Origin: Cladopsammia gracilis
Taxonomy: Eukaryota > Cnidaria > Anthozoa > Scleractinia > Dendrophylliidae
Length of the DNA: 64,000 bases
Assembly (NCBI GenBank): GCA_022457155.1
Contig: JAJGOT010000170.1
Location: 1,212,501 to 1,276,500, forward strand
Direction of reading: 5' to 3'
Shown here: piece by piece, positions 11,793-22,243 of the stretch
Numbering within the stretch: position 1 is the first letter of the stretch
How the letters are laid out: each line of letters opens with the position of its first letter
Notes under the pieces: generated by a model
Told to the model about the DNA's origin: nothing
The model's database searches: none
What the model saw: the letters and a program-made list of their open reading frames with translations, nothing else
Program-made: the position numbers and the translations under genes

Positions 11793-11914
11793 AGGCCCGG
11801 TTCAAACGTCGAACTTCACATGTGCCGAATCTAATGCAAATTAGCAAGAACGATAGATTTTGCTCATTTGCATTAGATTCGGCACATGTGAAGTTCGACG
11901 TTTGAACCGGGCCT
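11793..11914. mobile_element. Harbinger-like MITE, 3-bp TTA target duplication
   Basis: A near-perfect foldback. GGCCCGGTTCAAACGTCGAA and further bases to 11841 pair with 11864-11911. TTA flanks both ends. The paralogous repeat copy at 10633-10800 has a single TTTAGGAGG at the same place, so insertion with a TTA duplication is directly seen. PIF/Harbinger elements are known for TWA targets. Confidence 0.8.
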
Positions 11915-12169
11915 TAGGAGGCCAGGATCGTTATAATTCCCTTAAGATAAATTAAACCGATTGATTATATATCAGTTGTAAATTGCGGGTCATTTGCACG
12001 TCACTGCATGAAATTTTGAATTTACGCATCCGTTCTGATGCTGCAAACATCCTGTTTACCCGTCTTTTTAGACTCCTTTATATTTCCGCAAAGGCCTTTA
12101 AGCGCGAATTGGAAACGATAGTACTAAAGAATGAGACGTGAGACTATGATCGACTAATTTCGATACATA

Positions 12170-12293
12170 AAAATTCATACTTGGCTCCGAGGCTTGGGGG
12201 AATAAAACAAAAGAAATGAAAAATTCAACACTGAACCTCAATGTGATTTCTTTTGTTTTATTCCCCCAAGCCTCGGAGCCAAGTATGAATTTT
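12170..12293. mobile_element. Foldback element with ~49-bp perfect arms
   Basis: AAAATTCATACTTGGCTCCG to AAAGAAAT (12170-12219) is repeated as exact reverse complement at 12244-12293, separated by a 24-base loop. The perfect arms indicate recent spread or active correction. Confidence 0.8.
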
Positions 12294-13391
12294 AATATAT
12301 TGAAATTGGTCTATCGAAGTCTTTACACACATCGTAGAAAGTCGTAAAGTAATCTTAAGTTTTAGGTATTTTACGATTACCGTATTAAAAGAGAACAGAA
12401 AAGTTGCCTTTACTGCGTAGCAATATTTCGCTTTGTAAATCACTTATTAATAACGATTTTTTGGTGTTGTTTTTGTCAATGAACGATAATTTGTCTGAAT
12501 CCATATATACCAATATTGCACCTTGATTTATCTCTGTCCAGCAGAGAATTGTTCATTCATATCTCAAGCATGGCTGAAAAACCCATGTCATCCGCAATTA
12601 ATTCCGTTGATGTACTTAGGGCATGCAAAGTTTAGGGCATGCTTTCAATTGCAACATCTGCTTCAATATTGACCCAGCCTTATAAATTTATTTTTTCCTT
12701 GTTTAAAACTACTTTTAATATATTCAGGTAGTGTATTTTGAAATGGTGGTAACCTTTTTTTTGCAGTAAATTGTGTATTGAAAACGTACAAGTCGCTGAT
12801 GGTGTGCATTATCACTAGCTACCGAAAACCTCAACTCAAAGCGCTACGGATCACACACTTCCATGAGAACCGGGTTCAGATCACGTTGTTTACATACTTC
12901 GCGCTTGGGCCATAAATCGAAGCAAAACGCGGGCCGTAATTTACAGTACGGCCCTCGAACTCGGTTAGTTAGAGGTATTTATTATATATCTAAATCGGAG
13001 ATAAAGAAAAACCTTTCAAGTCAAAAGATGGACGGCTTCATTTGACTGACTTACGTATACGTCACAAGAAAGCAAAGAGCAAATTTTATTGGCTTTCAAA
13101 AATAGTGTGATCGGTCCTCGATTCGGCGTGAACTTGCGTGGCTCTTGAATGAAAATTATATAAACGACTGATTAATTTATCTTTCATGTGTTCGGTAGGA
13201 AGAAGGAAACCTGACATTAGGTAGTTTTCTTTGAAAAGGATTATTAGTTACTGGTGAACACAAGTGAGGAAAAGAAGAATGAAAACGCCGCGATAAATCG
13301 CCAAAACAAACGGGTTTGTCAAACGGGAAAATGTGGTGATAGCACTTCGGTCTACAGCGCACAGCGGTGAACGAAGAAATTCTCAAACCAA
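12294..13391. other. No supported gene
   Basis: No coding frame I trust. The minus-strand ORF over 13177-13656 crosses the hairpin at 13393 and is not gene-like. Confidence 0.4.
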
Positions 13392-13392
13392 C

Positions 13393-13472
13393 CTCGTACC
13401 CAGGGTTTCTCTCTTCTTCCCGCCCCCTGGAGCGAGAGAGGGGCGGGAAGAAGAGAGACCCTGGGTACGAGG
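13393..13472. repeat. 80-bp hairpin, CCTCGTACCCAGGGT ends
   Basis: CCTCGTACCCAGGGT...CTCTTCTTCCCGCC pairs with GGCGGGAAGAAGAGAG...ACCCTGGGTACGAGG. A related piece (CCTCGTTCCCAGGGT) occurs at 14442-14456. It looks like a small, highly dispersed foldback repeat. Confidence 0.8.
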
Positions 13473-15086
13473 GTGCTTTCAAACTTCTACAAGGACACTG
13501 AAAATATCTCGTCATCAAAGACTGCAAGTTGTTTTTGGCTTTTGTGTGCTTCAGTGGCTTCATGCCGAACTTTGTGCATGGATGAGTTTGAATTTCATTC
13601 GCACCTGACAAATTTTCAGCGTGAGCTGCAGCTAGAGCGTATTTGCGAATACGCAAAAATTGTTTTCATGGAATCCACTGCAAGGACAAAAATTTCGCTG
13701 AGAAATCAAGGTACACTTTTAGCGTAATTCTGTAGCTTCAAGTTTGTTCTTATTAAAGCCACTGCCACAAACGATAACTCTGAACTTAAGTTTATAACCA
13801 GACAAGAACTTGATCAAACATGATACAGTTCGCCGATGGAACCCGTTTCAAGTTGTTTTGCAGCTTTATGTTTTTCATAGAAACGTTTTCTTACGAAGAA
13901 AGATACTCTTTTGTCATTGCTGAATTAGTAAGAGTTAAACGCTTGTTTTTATTTATTTATTAGTTTAATTGTTTTTATGTAATTTTTATCACCTATATTT
14001 ACATATTTTACCACATTTTAGCGTTCTCTACATTCTTATGTTTTTATGCTGTAATATATTTATGTTAATTCTGTATTTTTACATCCACTTGAAAATGACC
14101 TCGGAGAGGTTGAAACGTCGTGATTTTTTATCGCTTATTTTTATAGCAAAATATTTTACTAAAAAACTACTCATTCGGATTTTTAAACGAATTTGCCGAG
14201 ATACTCGAGTTTTTATAACTTGCATCCTAAACGCTAAATACCAAAACAATAAGCATGTAAGCTTACTCGAGAAAATTGTAAATGCTTTTTGATTCGCCGC
14301 TTATCAGTTTTTTTTTTTTGCTAAAGTTATAGCTTAATTTCATCGAAGAGAGTTTTTGCAACTCGACATGTTAACCCATTTAGCTCCAAACGTTTCCGCT
14401 GGATAATTTTTAATGTTTAAAACAACTTTTGTAAGCGTCAACCTCGTTCCCAGGGTGGTTGTGTAAGCGTATGCTAGGCCGATGCTGGGACTCTCAAATT
14501 TAACGGGCCGTACTGAAAAATACGGCCCGCTAAATTGGCCAATCACAGCGCACGTACTAAGTAACAGATATAATAAATTAAATTTCGCTATGCCCGGACT
14601 AGTTTCACACAAAAGGAAACACAAACCGGTGACGCATTTGTACGGTGCTCTTGAACAGAAAAGATGGGTACGGTCCCCTGTGGTACCAGTACAAAATAAA
14701 GGGGGTCCGGAAGGGGCAAAATATGTGGTCCGTACTAGTACTTTATCAGATCTGGACCCAATTACCCTCAATGTGTGCCTTTAGTTAGGGTATACTGACT
14801 CAATGACTGTTCACCTGGAAACAAAAGTAAAGAAGTTCAGGTGGGGCTAATGAAGAGGAACGTTTTCAAGGATGAATCCTGTTCAGTCTACAGGATGGTG
14901 GACTATACCCGCGCAGATTTTTAATGATCGTAACTTCAAAAACCATTTAGTAACAGCCGCTGACCTCTGCGCCTCGTCAGTATACATTATTGTTTGCATC
15001 ATAAAGCACCAGGGCCGGGTTGTTCAATGAACAATTAACCTAACCCGGGAATTGTAGATTGTGTCCATTTTGAATGTCAATAAGGG
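13473..15086. other. No supported gene; small foldback near 14497-14533
   Basis: TTTAACGGGCCGTACTG / ATACGGCCCGCTAAATTGG forms a short hairpin followed by CCAATCACAGCGCAC, typical of MITE interiors. The 143-codon minus and 100-codon plus ORFs overlapping it are mutual shadows of a repeat. Confidence 0.4.
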
Positions 15087-15684
15087 CGATTCAGACGGTC
15101 CGATTTTGCCTACGATTATCGCATGGGACGCCAAGCTTACGAAATGACTACAAAACGAATCGCGTCGTGTAAATTAACCTACAACATCCTTACGACATAC
15201 GCACACAACACGAAAAATGTCGTAGAATTTTAAAAACTCTACGACAATCGCAGCCGAGAACAATAAAAAGATGACGTTTCGTGCCGTTTTAGTGACCAAA
15301 CTTTACTAAGAAGGAGGAGGGTGGAAGTCAAGGGAAGTGGTGTTGCGTCAAAATGGGAGACTCGGAGTCGGCCTGTTTTCGGTACAAGTTCAAAATGTTG
15401 CTATAGTTTAATTCGTCTTCTAAACGTAGTTCCTCCATTAACTACCGGAAAAACCCTTTCTCCCATCTTCGCTGTAACTATTTCTTCTCTCTAACTTCTC
15501 GTACCCTTGGCCGTTTTCTTCTTCTCTTTCATAAAACAGCCACAGCCATAGCCAACACGATTTGCGTGTCGGCCATTTTGGCAACATCGTATGCGATGAA
15601 AATGTCGTACGCGTGTAAATGGTCGTAAGTCATGGCGCAAGCGTGTCGCATGCGATAATCGTAGGTAAAATGGTATGACACCCG
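15087..15684. mobile_element. TIR element, ~600 bp, non-autonomous
   Basis: The ends CCTACGATTATCGCATG (15107-15123) and CATGCGATAATCGTAGG (15648-15664) are reverse complements. More degenerate pairing runs outward through the GACGGTCCGATTTT / AAAATGGTATGACAC parts. Subterminal copies of TACGACAT / ATGTCGTA also face each other. No transposase frame. Confidence 0.6.
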
Positions 15685-15933
15685 TAGCTTAAAAAACAGC
15701 AACTGAATAAACAATGGTTTTTATAAGGCACGGAGAAACTACAGACTCAATGATGGGACTTTGTTTACGAAACCGCTTTTTGGCGACTCTCATATACTGC
15801 AAATCTATACTCCGAAAAGCTAGTTTATTTTCGTAATACAACCCTTACTTTTTAATCACACAAAAAGGTACTCATCGCATAATCATGATCCAGTAACTTG
15901 ACATTACTTTATAGTACACAATATTTTCTAGTC

Positions 15934-16343
15934 TACGCGGGGGGGGGGGGGGTACTCCCTATAATGGGCTATACGGGGGGGATGCTCCGCCCGAAAGGGG
16001 TACCTTTTTGAGGCTGGAGGTATATGAACGGGTCGGGATTTCATGAGTTGAAGTATATGAAAGGGTAGGGATTTCACGAAGAATAGGAATGGGTAGCGAA
16101 CACACGAGTTGAAGTATAAAAAAACGTAGGGAAAACTGTGATTTAAGTATTATAAAAAACGCCTTTCAAAATATATCAAACAGACGCACGTAAAGGCTAC
16201 ATGAAAGGGGTACCATTTTCATTGAAAGGTATATGAAAGGGGTACCATTTCAATGAAAGGTATATGAAAGGGGTACCTTTTCTGCCAAAAGCGGTATATG
16301 AAAGGGCAAGGGTTTGGACCCCCCCCCCCCCCCCCCCCCCGGG
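15934..16343. mobile_element. Element bounded by poly-G and poly-C with CTAGTC direct repeats
   Basis: CTAGTC occurs at 15928-15933 and again at 16344-16349. Just inside are a G-run (15938-15952) and a C-run (16319-16340), which are inverted with respect to each other. Between them lie direct repeats of TATATGAAAGGGGTACC. A 6-bp target duplication fits insertion of a short non-autonomous element whose ends are homopolymers. Confidence 0.6.
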
Positions 16344-16349
16344 CTAGTC

Positions 16350-17090
16350 GACTTAATTTAAACAATGGAGACCAATAAGTTTAATAGACCGGGCAAGGAA
16401 GATTTGGAAAGGTCTCTTCAACCGCTTTTTTTTTTACCCTTTCCTACTCTCTTTCGTCCCGACTAACTGTCCCTGGATCTCGGAGGATGGACAAAAAATG
16501 AATCATAAAAATACAATATAATTAACGTATACAAGGGTCTTAATGGCAAACATGCAACCGACCAGTGTTTAAAGTGCCGTTAAATTACTCAATAGTGTCA
16601 ATGGGCCCGATAGTACATTCTGGATCTCCCTTTATCCGTCACCATTGGAGCCATAAAATCCGGTATTAAGATGGCCAATGAACGAGGTACCGAATGAAAA
16701 TTTCGGTGTCGATATAAATGCTGTCAGACAGCTGCTGCTGCTGCTGCTGCCCTCAAACAGCTGCTAAATTTGTACCTTTGATATTAGCTGAAACTACAGC
16801 TTTTCAAACATGAAAATTAAGAAGAAATACCTGGCGTTGCATCCTTTTAGGTATATAAATTGTTTGCAACAAAAACACTCAGTTAACTCTCAAACACACA
16901 CTAATGGTAATATTTCCAAATTACAACTTCTATAAAGCTGCTCGTGTTCGATATTCACCGTGATAACATTTATGCTGACGCACCATGCTCGAGCTCATTT
17001 TAGGAATGAAAGGCTCGCTAAGTAATTCCTCGCGAAGCGAGGCTAATGAATTTGTCGTGCCTCAGGAGCTAAGCCGAGCGAATTCGAAAG
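16350..17090. other. No supported gene; (CTG)6 run at about 16733-16751
   Basis: Apart from the short CTG run, which is flanked by CAGCTGC palindromes, I see no feature. Confidence 0.4.
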
Positions 17091-17118
17091 AAAAATGTAT
17101 GGTTGAAGATGTCATGTA

Positions 17119-17157
17119 GTTGCCTGGCAACAGCGCAACGGAGCTTGAATGACGTCA
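17119..17157. promoter_or_regulatory. Palindromic RFX X-box plus CRE
   Basis: GTTGCCTGGCAAC at 17119-17131 is a perfect palindromic X-box of the kind bound by RFX factors. TGACGTCA at 17150-17157 is a full CRE for CREB/ATF. An AAGATGGC (YY1-like) word with a potential start codon follows at about 17231-17238. The spacing looks like a proximal promoter, but no exon could be confirmed next to it. Confidence 0.4.
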
Positions 17158-17299
17158 GATAAACGAAAGAGGATGATGGGAGCGCCTGTGGTACTACTTC
17201 ATGTAAGCCTATATAGGAGCATGGTAAACAAAGATGGCAGACGGTAAACGGTACACGAACCATCGAAAGGACCTTTTATGAACGTTTTTGGTTTCAGGG

Positions 17300-18006
17300 A
17301 AGACGAAGTGGAATGACGAAAAGCCTCATACGCAAATCGAGACGCGCGGTGCACCCTCCCCCGAGCTTCGCGAGGTTCTGCGAGACACGTATTTCTAGTA
17401 AAGAAATAAAAATAAACCGGAAATAATTGAAGTTTTCTCTCTGTTTGCTAACAAGAAAAATAATGTAATCAATTTTGTCTCACCGAAAACGATCTGAAGG
17501 CCAATTTGGTACTAAGCCATCAACACGAAACACGTCACTTTGAAAGGAGCATTAAAAATAAGAGGGATATCGAGAAGGGAGAGTAGGGCAAAGGACAAAA
17601 TCCCTCGTTCAAGAAATTCTCAGTTTTAAAAAAATGAAATAATCTCGTAAACAACACTTAGTGTACTCAAAAAAGGCAACTTTTGCTTAAACACTAGCCG
17701 TAGACTATCTGTGGCTAATAAGCGGCGTCACGCATGTTTACACGGATAATAAAGATCTACTTATACTTTTAACTCCCTATCCCGGCACAAGTGTTTTTAA
17801 CTGCTCTTTATACTTTTATACGCTTTTACGACACACCGAATTAAGGACTAAAACTAAAATCCTGTTTGTTTCGTTTAGATAGTTCACATCTGTAAAGCCA
17901 GGGATTCACTTCCAGATATTGAAGCTGAAAGAAAAGAAAAATATCCTCAGTGGCATTCGTCTTTAATTGGCCCAATAACAAAGTGTTATCGTTGCAAATA
18001 CGTAAG
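17300..18006. other. No supported gene
   Basis: No coding or element structure recognised. Confidence 0.4.
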
Positions 18007-18083
18007 GGTTATTTTTAGGCAACGAGGGGATAGGTGATTTATTATTGAATAAATCACGTATCTACGAGGTGCCTAAAAGTAAC
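18007..18083. repeat. Hairpin abutting the LINE tail
   Basis: GGTTATTTTTAGGCA pairs with TGCCTAAAAGTAACC, and an inner GTGATTTATT pairs with AATAAATCAC. It ends where the LINE coding remnant begins. Confidence 0.6.
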
Positions 18084-18118
18084 CGGCTTATATTCCACAT
18101 GGGCGAATCTCTTTTGTA

Positions 18119-18500
18119 GCAGTTGACCTCTGGAAAGATCTCCCATCTGACCTAAAGGATCTAAATGTATTCCTCTTCTCGAGAAATTTAAAACGTTATC
18201 TATTGTCAGAACAACACAAATAATTTGTCTCCTCTGTTATGTTTTTCTCACATCATATTGTTAAATTATTTCACTGTAAGTATTTTCACTTCTTTTAATT
18301 CTTTCACCTGCTGTAAATGTTTAACAAACTGTGGCTGGGGGCTAACTAGAAAACTTACCGGTTAATTTAGCTCCCAGACTCAAAATTATATTAACTATTT
18401 AAATTATTAGTACTTAGTTCAAAATGTGTGTAGATATTTTAAAATATAGTTGTAAAAAATAATGAGTAAAATAAAGTATTGTTATTGTTGTTATTGTTGT
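18119..18500 (+). pseudogene. 5'-truncated LINE: ORF2 C-terminus, 3' UTR and TTGTTA tail
   Basis: The frame 18119-18223 reads AVDLWKDLPSDLKDL...FSRNLKRYLLSEQHK and a TAA stop. This is the W-x-x-LP-x-x-(L/I)...F(K/R)-x-x-L-(K/R) tail that closes the reverse transcriptase ORF of CR1/L2/Jockey-type LINEs. About 255 bp of AT-rich 3' UTR follow, then AATAAAGTATTGTTATTG and a short (TTGTTA)n tail at 18478-18500, as these LINEs end. Everything upstream of the last 34 codons is missing, as expected for an incomplete insertion. Confidence 0.75.
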
Positions 18501-18671
18501 TGGCGAGGTTGACTGCCCAATGACAAACAAACGCTTTTGTGCAATGCATATATCGGAATGCCTTTGTATGTGTGGAGAACAATAGAATAAAAATGCTGAA
18601 CGTACGTACTGGGATTTCGACGTGGTAAATTCGTACAGAACAAACATGTTTTCCGTCGTGTTTCAGAAGAC

Positions 18672-18863
18672 ATGAGTGACTCAGCAGACGACTTGTTTCT
18701 TACTCAGAACAGTTTCAGTGGTTCGTTAAATGTAAGCAGTAAGCTAGACGAGGAGCTCGCGACTGAACAACCTCGAGGTGCTTATGATAACGCGCAGTTT
18801 AGCGTTGCAGAAGTGACTGAGCTGTCGTTCGAAGATGCCAAGCAATGTCAAGATATCACAGCA
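18672..18863 (+). CDS. First coding exon of an unknown protein
   Basis: ATG at 18672 opens MSDSADDLFLTQNSFSG and the frame runs 64 codons to ...AKQCQDITA. There the sequence GCA|GTAAGTAG gives a strong splice donor in phase 0. The peptide is acidic and serine-rich and ends in TELSFEDAKQCQDIT. This kind of start is seen in cnidarian KIAA1958/QRICH1-like (Crypton-derived, DUF3504) proteins, but the resemblance is from memory of style only and is not certain. The following intron begins with a MITE at 18993-19547. Later exons were not found. If it belongs to the Crypton-like group, the gene itself is of mobile origin. Confidence 0.5.
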
Positions 18864-18992
18864 GTAAGTAGAATCCAGTAATCCAGTATTTCGGAACGGT
18901 CATCGTCTGTGTTCAATTTAACAAATTGCTCGGTTGTGTTCAAAATGTAAGAATCCTTAAAGTTGGTGACAAATTTTTCTTGCTTTGCTGTT

Positions 18993-19547
18993 AAGGCCGA
19001 CACACACTAGGGGACATGTTGCAGCGACAGTTGTCCTCGTGTGACATCCCTCGTTTTTGCGTAAAAGTTCTGTTGCGGGGACACAATTTTGTCCCCGCAA
19101 CATGTTGCATGAAATTCAGCTGGTGTGAATTCGTGCGTCATGATGCGGGGACAAAATGACCCCCATTTCGATGTCGCATCGTGTGCACTGCTCTTGCAAA
19201 CTGTCCCCGCTACAAAATAGGTGTAGTAGGCTCCTTTTTCTTCTCTTCTTTTCAGCCACTCGTGTATCCATCGTTTTCGGTCAACATAATTACACATTTC
19301 TTCATCTAGTAACATCATTGACAATAGCAGAAGTTTCTTTTTTCCTAACCATAGATTCCGCCATCTTTCTTTGCTCGTATACTAGTCCCAGGCGCCCTCA
19401 GTGATTTCTGTGATTTTTATACCTCAATCCGCTTTGTGTGCACCAGCTTGCGTGCTGTCCCTGCAACATACGCCTATGCTGTGCACACGAAGGGGCTTGT
19501 CCCCGCTTTATGTTCCCGCAACATGTCCCCTAGTGTGCGCCCGCCTT
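18993..19547. mobile_element. MITE with ~30-bp TIRs
   Basis: GGCCGACACACACTAGGGGA and following CATGTTGC at the left match the reverse complement of the right end (GCAACATGTCCCC / TAGTGTGCGCCCGCC). The words TGTCCCCGC and GCAACATGT recur inside in both orientations. It lies in the putative intron after the 18672 exon. Confidence 0.7.
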
Positions 19548-19571
19548 TATTTTTGTTTGCAACCTTGGGTG

Positions 19572-19735
19572 TTGAGAGGGGAATATGTTAGGGGAATATG
19601 TCAGGGGAATATGCCGGGGGAATATGTCAGGGGAATATGTCAGAGGAATATGTAAGGGGAATATGTTAGGGGAATATGTCACGGGAATATGTCAGGGGAA
19701 TATGTCGGGGGAATATGTTGAGGTGAATATATTCC
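19572..19735. repeat. 13-bp minisatellite, ~12 units
   Basis: The unit is close to TCAGGGGAATATG, repeated head to tail with mostly single-base variants (TTA, CCG, TCA, TAA, TCG at the start). Since 13 is not a multiple of three, the reading frame rotates and the repetitive peptides over it are not a gene. Confidence 0.9.
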
Positions 19736-20034
19736 ATTGTTTTGCTATTGTTTCAGCCCCGCACTCCCCTGTAACAATCAAAAGCCGCCACCAGCTTTTC
19801 AGACAGTTGATAATTAGCGGGGATTACTCAATATAATCCCCTACGAGAACAAAGGAAACCAAGCCATGTGGAATATAAGTTAGTTTGTCCGTTGATTTCC
19901 GGTGCACAATATTAGCCCTAGTGATTATTTTACCCGGTGCAAAGCCTTTTTCATAAGAATAATGTGAGTCTTGTTATAGTGTGACCAACCATTTTAACCT
20001 TATTTTATAGCCCAGTGTTTCGAGTTCCTGAGTC

Positions 20035-20100
20035 TGGGGGAGGGGGAAGGGGAGGGGAAGGAGGGAGGGGAAGGGGAAGGGGGGGTGGATGGAGAGGGGG
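20035..20100. repeat. Purine-only G-rich tract
   Basis: Runs of GGGG to GGGGGGG separated by A or AA form a stretch of about 65 purines broken by a single GTGGAT. It is a candidate for G-quadruplex or triplex structure. Confidence 0.7.
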
Positions 20101-20214
20101 CACACATTGTTCCTCCCCTTTCACAACTTCAAGAGCATAAAGCTATGACAATGAAACTTGGAGGGTTAATACGTATATTACAGTTCCTGAAAACTGTTTC
20201 CTTTGTGGTCTGCC

Positions 20215-21376
20215 AAAGGAGGATATTACCATCTTCCCAGCATGCTTTGGGTAAAATTCGGGTGAATGACTTCCGGTGGAACCGAAGAACGCACGTATTT
20301 TAGACAAAGTTGTACATGGATTTCCTCGCTTTACTGTAAAGGCATGGAAAGAAAACAATGTGAACCTTATTCCTCTATTAATAATGTGCCAGGAAATGTT
20401 TTTCTTAAGCTGGAGTGGACCCGTTGAAAAACATTATCGTGGTATAGTTTGACTGTTGTCGTCCATGTCTGTTTGTAATCATCGGTAATGCATATTTTAA
20501 ATTGGTTGATTTAATTGATTTAATTGATTTGATTAAAAAAAGGCGAGTCAAAAGCCAAATAATACCCAATTCCAGTCATTTAAGATATAAACTTTCTCGA
20601 AAACCTAATTGACTCCAATTGACTCCACGATTTCATCCCAAATTTTGAAGTTGAAAGTGATCTATTTCGGCGGCTGGCGTTGAATTCTAGACATCTGGCA
20701 AGCTCCAACAGGCGCGTCGTTTGTGAGAAGATCTATTTGCATTTGTGGACCGATTCTAATTTTATTTTGGTCACAGCAAAACATAAGATGAAATAAAGCT
20801 GAATGATTAATGCTCAGTACCATAGAAAAGTCACAAAATAGCGAGATCGAAAAGCGAAGATCGATTTTGAACTAAAAAAAAAAAACATAACCGAAAACAA
20901 ACACAGCAGGACAGTCGCGTGCTGAGTGGTTGAGCTGAGTAGCTGTTGTTTTATATTTTTTATTAGGGGTAATTATTTCACCGGCTCTGTTCACCAGTGT
21001 TAGATTCAATAAGTCAAAGCAAGCAAATATACGGACGTAAGCCGGCATTGTCGTTTTCAAATGGCGAGACGGTTTATTGATTCATGAATCTGTGAAGAGA
21101 TTTCAAGCGTCTACCACTCAAGGCTTATCGCGGGTTTCGGCCCTTCTGGGAAGTTAAGCGGCCTTAAAGCAAACTGTAAACATAACCCGAAATGGAAAAT
21201 ACTCTGTAAAGGTGAATAGAATAAATAGGTTAACGTAGATTTCTTTTGCTACGACCAACCATAGTTCGTTCCAACCTTAACGGCGTCTGTGTAAAATGAG
21301 CTGTTTTCGGGTCGCCGCCGTTTGATAATATAGTTTGCTTGCAGTGCATGCCGGGAAGATGGTAATATCCTCCTTT
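20215..21376. mobile_element. Non-autonomous TIR element, copy 2, with inverted interior
   Basis: AAAGGAGGATATTACCATCT at the left is mirrored by the right end at 21345-21376. The outer 390 bp and the last 290 bp align with copy 1 (1682-4023) in the same orientation. The part 20604-21080 aligns with 2052-2451 of copy 1 only as reverse complement; for example CCTAATTGACTCCAATTGAC here is 2432-2451 there. No transposase frame was found. Confidence 0.75.
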
Positions 21377-21549
21377 CGGTTTCTCGATTTATTCAAAACC
21401 ACAGAAAACCACAAATTGACAAAACTATTAAAGAGACGCTAAAATGATATAGAAATGTAACAGTTACGAAGATCAACCGAAAATGTTTCATTAAAAACAT
21501 GACTGCCAAAATCTTGATGCCATGGAAAGATCAAGTCACGTGATCAATG

Positions 21550-21720
21550 AAATGTCGTGTTAACCCTCGGATGTACACAAAAACCTATACCCCCACCGTG
21601 GTACACGGGGGGTTGGGGTGCTAGTCTCAACCCCCTTGGGTTTTTACGGTGTTTCAATATTTTATATCCACCCTTCTCCTCTTACCTGTACGACTAAGGG
21701 TTAAATTGTTGCTATATAAA
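21550..21720. repeat. Dispersed repeat, copy 1
   Basis: CCTCGGATGTACAC...ACCGTGGTAC, a G-run, GTGCTAGTCTCAACCCCC and TGGGTTTTTACGGTGTTTC match 40165-40270 in order. The function is unknown. Confidence 0.65.
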
Positions 21721-22030
21721 TATTAAGAAATGCCACGAAGTTTCGTGGTGTTAAAATATATGTACAAGATCTTGTTTTGATAGAATGTTTATTGGAGCAA
21801 CTCGGAAATGGTCTCTTGCAGTTTTCTGGAAAACTTTCAATTCAAGGAGACGAGTTATGCACGCCTAATATCAAGCAGACATGTCAGGTACTCAGAACAA
21901 GTAAATCATGAGCGTTTAGTATGTTAATCACACTAACCCGGCCATATAACAATTCCTGCTCATGTACAGTCCATTACTCACTCCTTTTACTGTCGGTAGA
22001 TTGCATCTGACCGGTTGGTTGGTTTTGACC

Positions 22031-22243
22031 ACCTTTGATCTCTATCAAAGGTGTGACAATGAAAGGATTTACAGCACTTTTGACTTTGCTTTTGACACAC
22101 CTTTGACGCGCGTCAAAATTACTAAACTTTGAAGCACGTAGCAGGCCAATCAAAGGTACCTTTGTACAAATCAAAACCTTTTATTAGCGTTAAAGGTGCA
22201 CTACCTTTGACGGTCTTTGCCACCTTTGACATATATCAAAGGT
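22031..22243. promoter_or_regulatory. Cluster of TCAAAGGT / ACCTTTGA octamers
   Basis: Near-perfect octamers lie at 22031, 22044, 22099, 22149, 22158, 22203, 22222 and 22235, several as facing pairs with 0-4 bases between them. ATCAAAGG is the consensus of TCF/LEF, the nuclear effector of Wnt signalling. Alternatively these are subterminal transposase-binding repeats of a mobile element, which also often come as inverted pairs. Confidence 0.4.

Noticed and set aside
13177..13656. 159-codon minus-strand ORF
   Set aside because: It reads through the hairpin at 13393-13472 and has no coding-like features; a repeat shadow.
19401..19836. Repetitive Gly-Ile-Cys / Gly-Asn-Met peptide
   Set aside because: A 13-bp minisatellite rotating through frames; no start, splice or composition support.
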